Below, one piece after another: positions 14,275-16,811 of a stretch of DNA of 16,811 nt (within the stretch, counting starts at the first letter, position 1; each line of letters begins with the position of its first letter). The notes beneath the pieces were generated by a model, which saw only the letters and a list, made by a program, of their open reading frames with translations, made no database searches and had not been told where the DNA came from. This DNA is from CAYREV01 sp964423345. Lineage in GTDB: Bacteria; Bacteroidota; Rhodothermia; Balneolales; Balneolaceae. A program made the position numbers and the translations under genes. The DNA is taken from assembly GCA_964423345.1 (NCBI GenBank), contig CAYREV010000038.1:1-16811 (forward strand), in the 5' to 3' direction.

Positions 14275-15279
14275 TCATTTAAAACGGTAGTTAAGCTCCA
14301 AGGGGAATATGCGGTACCCCTCCCTGGCAGACTGTACCTGCGAAGGAGTCAGCTCTTCTTTCCACTTGTTGATCTGTTCCTCGGCAACCCTTTTTATGGA
14401 ATACCCTTCCCCCTCCCTGTTAAGGCCGCGAATATACACTTCCAGATCATCCCCCCACTCCAGGCCCAATGCCTTATACAGCTTCCTGAACTCCCCAACC
14501 GGCTCCCGGCACACCTGTTCATAACGAACGAACTCAAATTGCTCATCCTCCCTGTATTGCTGCAACAGGTAATAGACCGCACCTATTTTTGCACCTGCCC
14601 GTGCGATCCGGTTATTCAGGTTTTGCACTTCCCCCACGTAAGGCTTCAGGGATTCGTCCACTCTGCGGCCGTCCCCCAGTATGGGACGCCATATATCCTT
14701 GTTGCCCATCCTTAAATGGCTGGCAATAATACTCGCCGGATGCCTGTAGATCACCAGGGTCTTGTCAATGCTCAATTTTTCGTTTAAAAAGTCCAGTGCC
14801 AACTGGCAATGCACGCTCTTGACCACCGTCACGTCCGCCGAGGGCGATAACCGTTCTTTGATGCGGCCTAACAGGGAAACCGCCTCCACAGACGTTTCAA
14901 GCAGTTTTTCCCGTATCTTGAGTCTTATACCATTCTCTTTCAATCCCCCCTCGGCGTAGCCGCTCCTCGTACGTATCCTCGCCTCCACCTCTTCCATATC
15001 GACAGAGAACACTTTGCGTATAATCTCACTGGGCAGTCCATAGGGTTCAATGTACCCTCCGGTATAGGCTTTACTGAACAGGTCCTCATAAGGGGCACAG
15101 CTTTGCTCTGCCTTCAGGAGGGGAAAACGGTTCAGTTCATCCTTATAAACCATAGCAAGCAGGTTCTGGCGTTCGTTGTCGGGTTCATGAATGTATTTGA
15201 CGCCTTCCCCATAACTCAGGACTTTACCGATCCAGGTGGTTCCCGCCCTGGGAATACCACAAACCAGAATGTTTTTCAT
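14275..15279 (-). CDS. PAPS-dependent sulfotransferase, longer variant
   Basis: This 334-residue protein starts with VCGIPRAGTTWIGKVLS (6-22), a 5'-phosphosulfate loop, followed by KYIHEP (28-33). The 3'-phosphate-binding region is VVKSVHCQLALDFL (152-165) and TLVIYRHPASIIASHLRMG (174-192). A roughly 80-residue stretch between about 60 and 145, rich in charged helices, separates the two sites further than in its downstream neighbour (175 versus about 120 residues between them). FEFVRYEQVCREP (248-260) follows, as in other bacterial members. It is the first gene of a three-gene minus-strand unit that also includes a second sulfotransferase and a GT-B glycosyltransferase. The ATG at 15279 follows an AT-rich leader shared with the divergent flippase gene. 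The acceptor is unknown. Confidence 0.85.
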   Translation of the reverse strand: MKNILVCGIPRAGTTWIGKVLSYGEGVKYIHEPDNERQNLLAMVYKDELNRFPLLKAEQSCAPYEDLFSKAYTGGYIEPYGLPSEIIRKVFSVDMEEVEARIRTRSGYAEGGLKENGIRLKIREKLLETSVEAVSLLGRIKERLSPSADVTVVKSVHCQLALDFLNEKLSIDKTLVIYRHPASIIASHLRMGNKDIWRPILGDGRRVDESLKPYVGEVQNLNNRIARAGAKIGAVYYLLQQYREDEQFEFVRYEQVCREPVGEFRKLYKALGLEWGDDLEVYIRGLNREGEGYSIKRVAEEQINKWKEELTPSQVQSAREGYRIFPLELNYRFK

Positions 15280-15363
15280 CTTCTTTTTTTCTTATATAAG
15301 ATGCCAGGTACAGAATATAAAAATACCGTATCAATAGATAATATCAGCTGACGGGATCTCCCA
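15280..15363. promoter_or_regulatory. Divergent intergenic region between sulfotransferase and flippase genes
   Basis: These 84 nt are AT-rich and lie between two divergent starts, so promoters for both units should be here. On the minus strand TATATA preceded 17 nt upstream by TTTATA is the only pair resembling a promoter, and it is weak. No clear element was found for the flippase. No hairpin or repeat was recognised. Confidence 0.3.
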
Positions 15364-16811
15364 ATGGGTATAATCATACGCCAAAGCTTACAGAACACCA
15401 TCATATCCTACCTGGGTGTGGCCCTTGGTTTTGTAACCACCATCTGGCTCTATCCCAACATCCTATCGCCCGAGCAGTACGGGCTGACCCGGGTGATGCT
15501 CTCCCTCTCCATGATCATGACCCAGTTTATGAGCCTGGGCATTAACAATACCATCGTACGTTTTTTCCCCTACTTCCGGGACGAGGAGAAGAATCACCAC
15601 GGCTTTCTTTTTCTGAGCCTTCTTGTTCCCGCTATCGGCTTCGTGATTTTCGGCTCCCTGGCCATGCTGTTCCAGGATTCGATCAGCCAATATTTCATTG
15701 AGCGTTCGGAACTGCTGGTTGACTATTACGGCTATCTGCTGCCTTTGGCTTTCTTTCTGCTCTTTTTTCATGTGCTGAATAACTTTCTCCGCGCCCTCTA
15801 CGATACCGTGATGGGCTCTTTCCTGATACAGGTACTCACCCGGTTCCTGGCTATTGTGCTTCTGGTGGCCCTGGCCTTCGGCTGGATCAGCTTCAACACC
15901 TTTATGATGCTTTTTGTGGCGAGTTATGGGGCTGCATGGGCCGTTATCTTTGCCTACACGCTCATACGAAAGGGCATCTCCCTTCGGCCTGATTTTTCTT
16001 TCATCGACTCCGAACTGGTCAGCAGGATTTCCAACTACGGATTTTTTGCGTTCTGGGGAGAGGTGGCCTCCATTGCCGTATCCAATATTGATATCATCAT
16101 GCTCAGCTGGCTGGCAGGGCTCAGCCAGACGGGTATCTATGCCATCGCCTTCTATATTGCCTCGGCCATCTCCATCATCCGCCAGTCGGTCTACAAGATA
16201 TCGGCCCCCATCATATCCGACGCCTTCAAGGATGAGGATTATTCCCTTATAGAGGATATCTACAAACGCTCATCGCTGAACCTGATGATCGGGGGCGGGC
16301 TGATCTTCTGCGGTATTATCGCCAACATTGACAACCTGATGGGCATCCTTCCTACCGAATACGGCAGCGGGGCGGCCGTCATACTGGTTATAGCCGTGGC
16401 CAAGCTGTTTGACATGGCCACCGGCCTGAACGGCGCCATCATCCTCAACTCGAAGCTCTACCGTTTTGACCTCTACTCCACCTTCTTCCTCATTGCGGTC
16501 ACCATCACCCTGAATTACCTGCTGATCCCCGGTTACGGTATCCTGGGAGCTGCCATCGGTACCGCCACCGCCATCTTTCTCTATAACGCCATCAAGGTGG
16601 TCTATGTCTGGTACCGCTTCGACATGCAGCCCTTTGACTACAAGCTGGGCATCATCATCGGCATGGGTGCCCTGGTGCTGTTCCTCAGCTCCCGCGTGGC
16701 CACCATCGGCGGCATCTACATCGACCTGGCAATAAGGTCGGCGGCTGTTGCGCTGTTGTACCTGGCTCCCCTTTACTTCATGAACCTCTCGGAAGATTTC
16801 AACAAGCTGGT
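15364..16811 (+). CDS. Polysaccharide biosynthesis flippase (Wzx/MATE-like), partial at right edge
   Basis: The reading frame from the ATG at 15364 stays open for 482 codons plus two bases to the window end, so the C-terminus is missing. The protein is almost wholly hydrophobic with about 12 or more membrane segments. The N-terminus (SLQNTIISYLGVALGFVTTI, residues 7-26) is typical of the oligosaccharide flippase superfamily. The motif LSPEQYGLTR (33-42) matches the conserved loop after helix 1, and SNIDIIMLSWLAGLSQTGIY (about 240-259) matches the family segment that includes the conserved aspartate. Such proteins flip undecaprenyl-pyrophosphate-linked oligosaccharides across the inner membrane. 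It is divergent from the sulfotransferase unit. Since the family is commonly 400-500 residues, only a short tail is likely to be missing. The substrate is unknown; a role in exporting the sulfated glycan is inferred from context. Confidence 0.85.
   Translation, partial: MGIIIRQSLQNTIISYLGVALGFVTTIWLYPNILSPEQYGLTRVMLSLSMIMTQFMSLGINNTIVRFFPYFRDEEKNHHGFLFLSLLVPAIGFVIFGSLAMLFQDSISQYFIERSELLVDYYGYLLPLAFFLLFFHVLNNFLRALYDTVMGSFLIQVLTRFLAIVLLVALAFGWISFNTFMMLFVASYGAAWAVIFAYTLIRKGISLRPDFSFIDSELVSRISNYGFFAFWGEVASIAVSNIDIIMLSWLAGLSQTGIYAIAFYIASAISIIRQSVYKISAPIISDAFKDEDYSLIEDIYKRSSLNLMIGGGLIFCGIIANIDNLMGILPTEYGSGAAVILVIAVAKLFDMATGLNGAIILNSKLYRFDLYSTFFLIAVTITLNYLLIPGYGILGAAIGTATAIFLYNAIKVVYVWYRFDMQPFDYKLGIIIGMGALVLFLSSRVATIGGIYIDLAIRSAAVALLYLAPLYFMNLSEDFNKL

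Noticed and set aside
1..16811. CRISPR array, insertion sequence, phage or integrase remnants
   Set aside because: No spaced repeat series, no transposase or integrase motifs, and no paired terminal repeats flanking a gene were seen. The tRNA-Ser 3' end has no visible duplicated attachment site nearby.

Overview
The window reads as chromosomal DNA from a free-living member of the Bacteroidota/Balneolota/Rhodothermota group, with a Balneolaceae-like relative as the best guess. The basis is protein style: a bacteroidete-type YfhO-like membrane protein next to gatC, a BirA without a DNA-binding domain, a bifunctional phosphoglucose/phosphomannose isomerase beside general PTS genes, and weak or absent Shine-Dalgarno sequences before most starts. 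This assignment is an inference, because there is no rRNA or other decisive marker.

Left part (1-6965). After a short non-coding stretch with a perfect 11-bp inverted repeat (13-50) comes a plus-strand yjbQ-type gene (284-703). A minus-strand tRNA-Ser(GCU) follows at 789-877, with its own promoter-like sequence and a strong intrinsic terminator. From 6725 down to 947 there is a tight minus-strand housekeeping operon in the order ptsH, ptsI, bifunctional pgi/pmi, birA, tilS, hpt. It joins general PTS components, hexose-phosphate isomerisation, protein biotinylation, tRNA-Ile lysidine synthesis and purine salvage. Gaps are a few bases or overlaps, so it is probably one transcript.

Middle part (6966-9734). 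Transcription diverges at about 6726-6965. On the plus strand gatC is followed after 3 nt by an 825-residue polytopic YfhO-family membrane protein, a probable GT-C-type sugar transferase or envelope protein.

Right part (9729-16811). This is a surface-glycan block. It holds three PAPS-dependent-type sulfotransferases (9729-10511, 13433-14263, 14275-15279), two GT2 glycosyltransferases (10521-11357 on minus, 11452-12366 on plus), one GT-B glycosyltransferase (12359-13420) and a polysaccharide flippase that runs off the right edge (15364 onward). All but the plus-strand GT2 gene and the flippase are on the minus strand. Together they suggest assembly, sulfation and export of a sulfated extracellular or cell-surface glycan. 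Bacterial sulfated polysaccharides are described for rather few lineages, so this block is the most interesting part of the window. The sugar composition, the sulfation sites and the PAPS supply cannot be read from this sequence.
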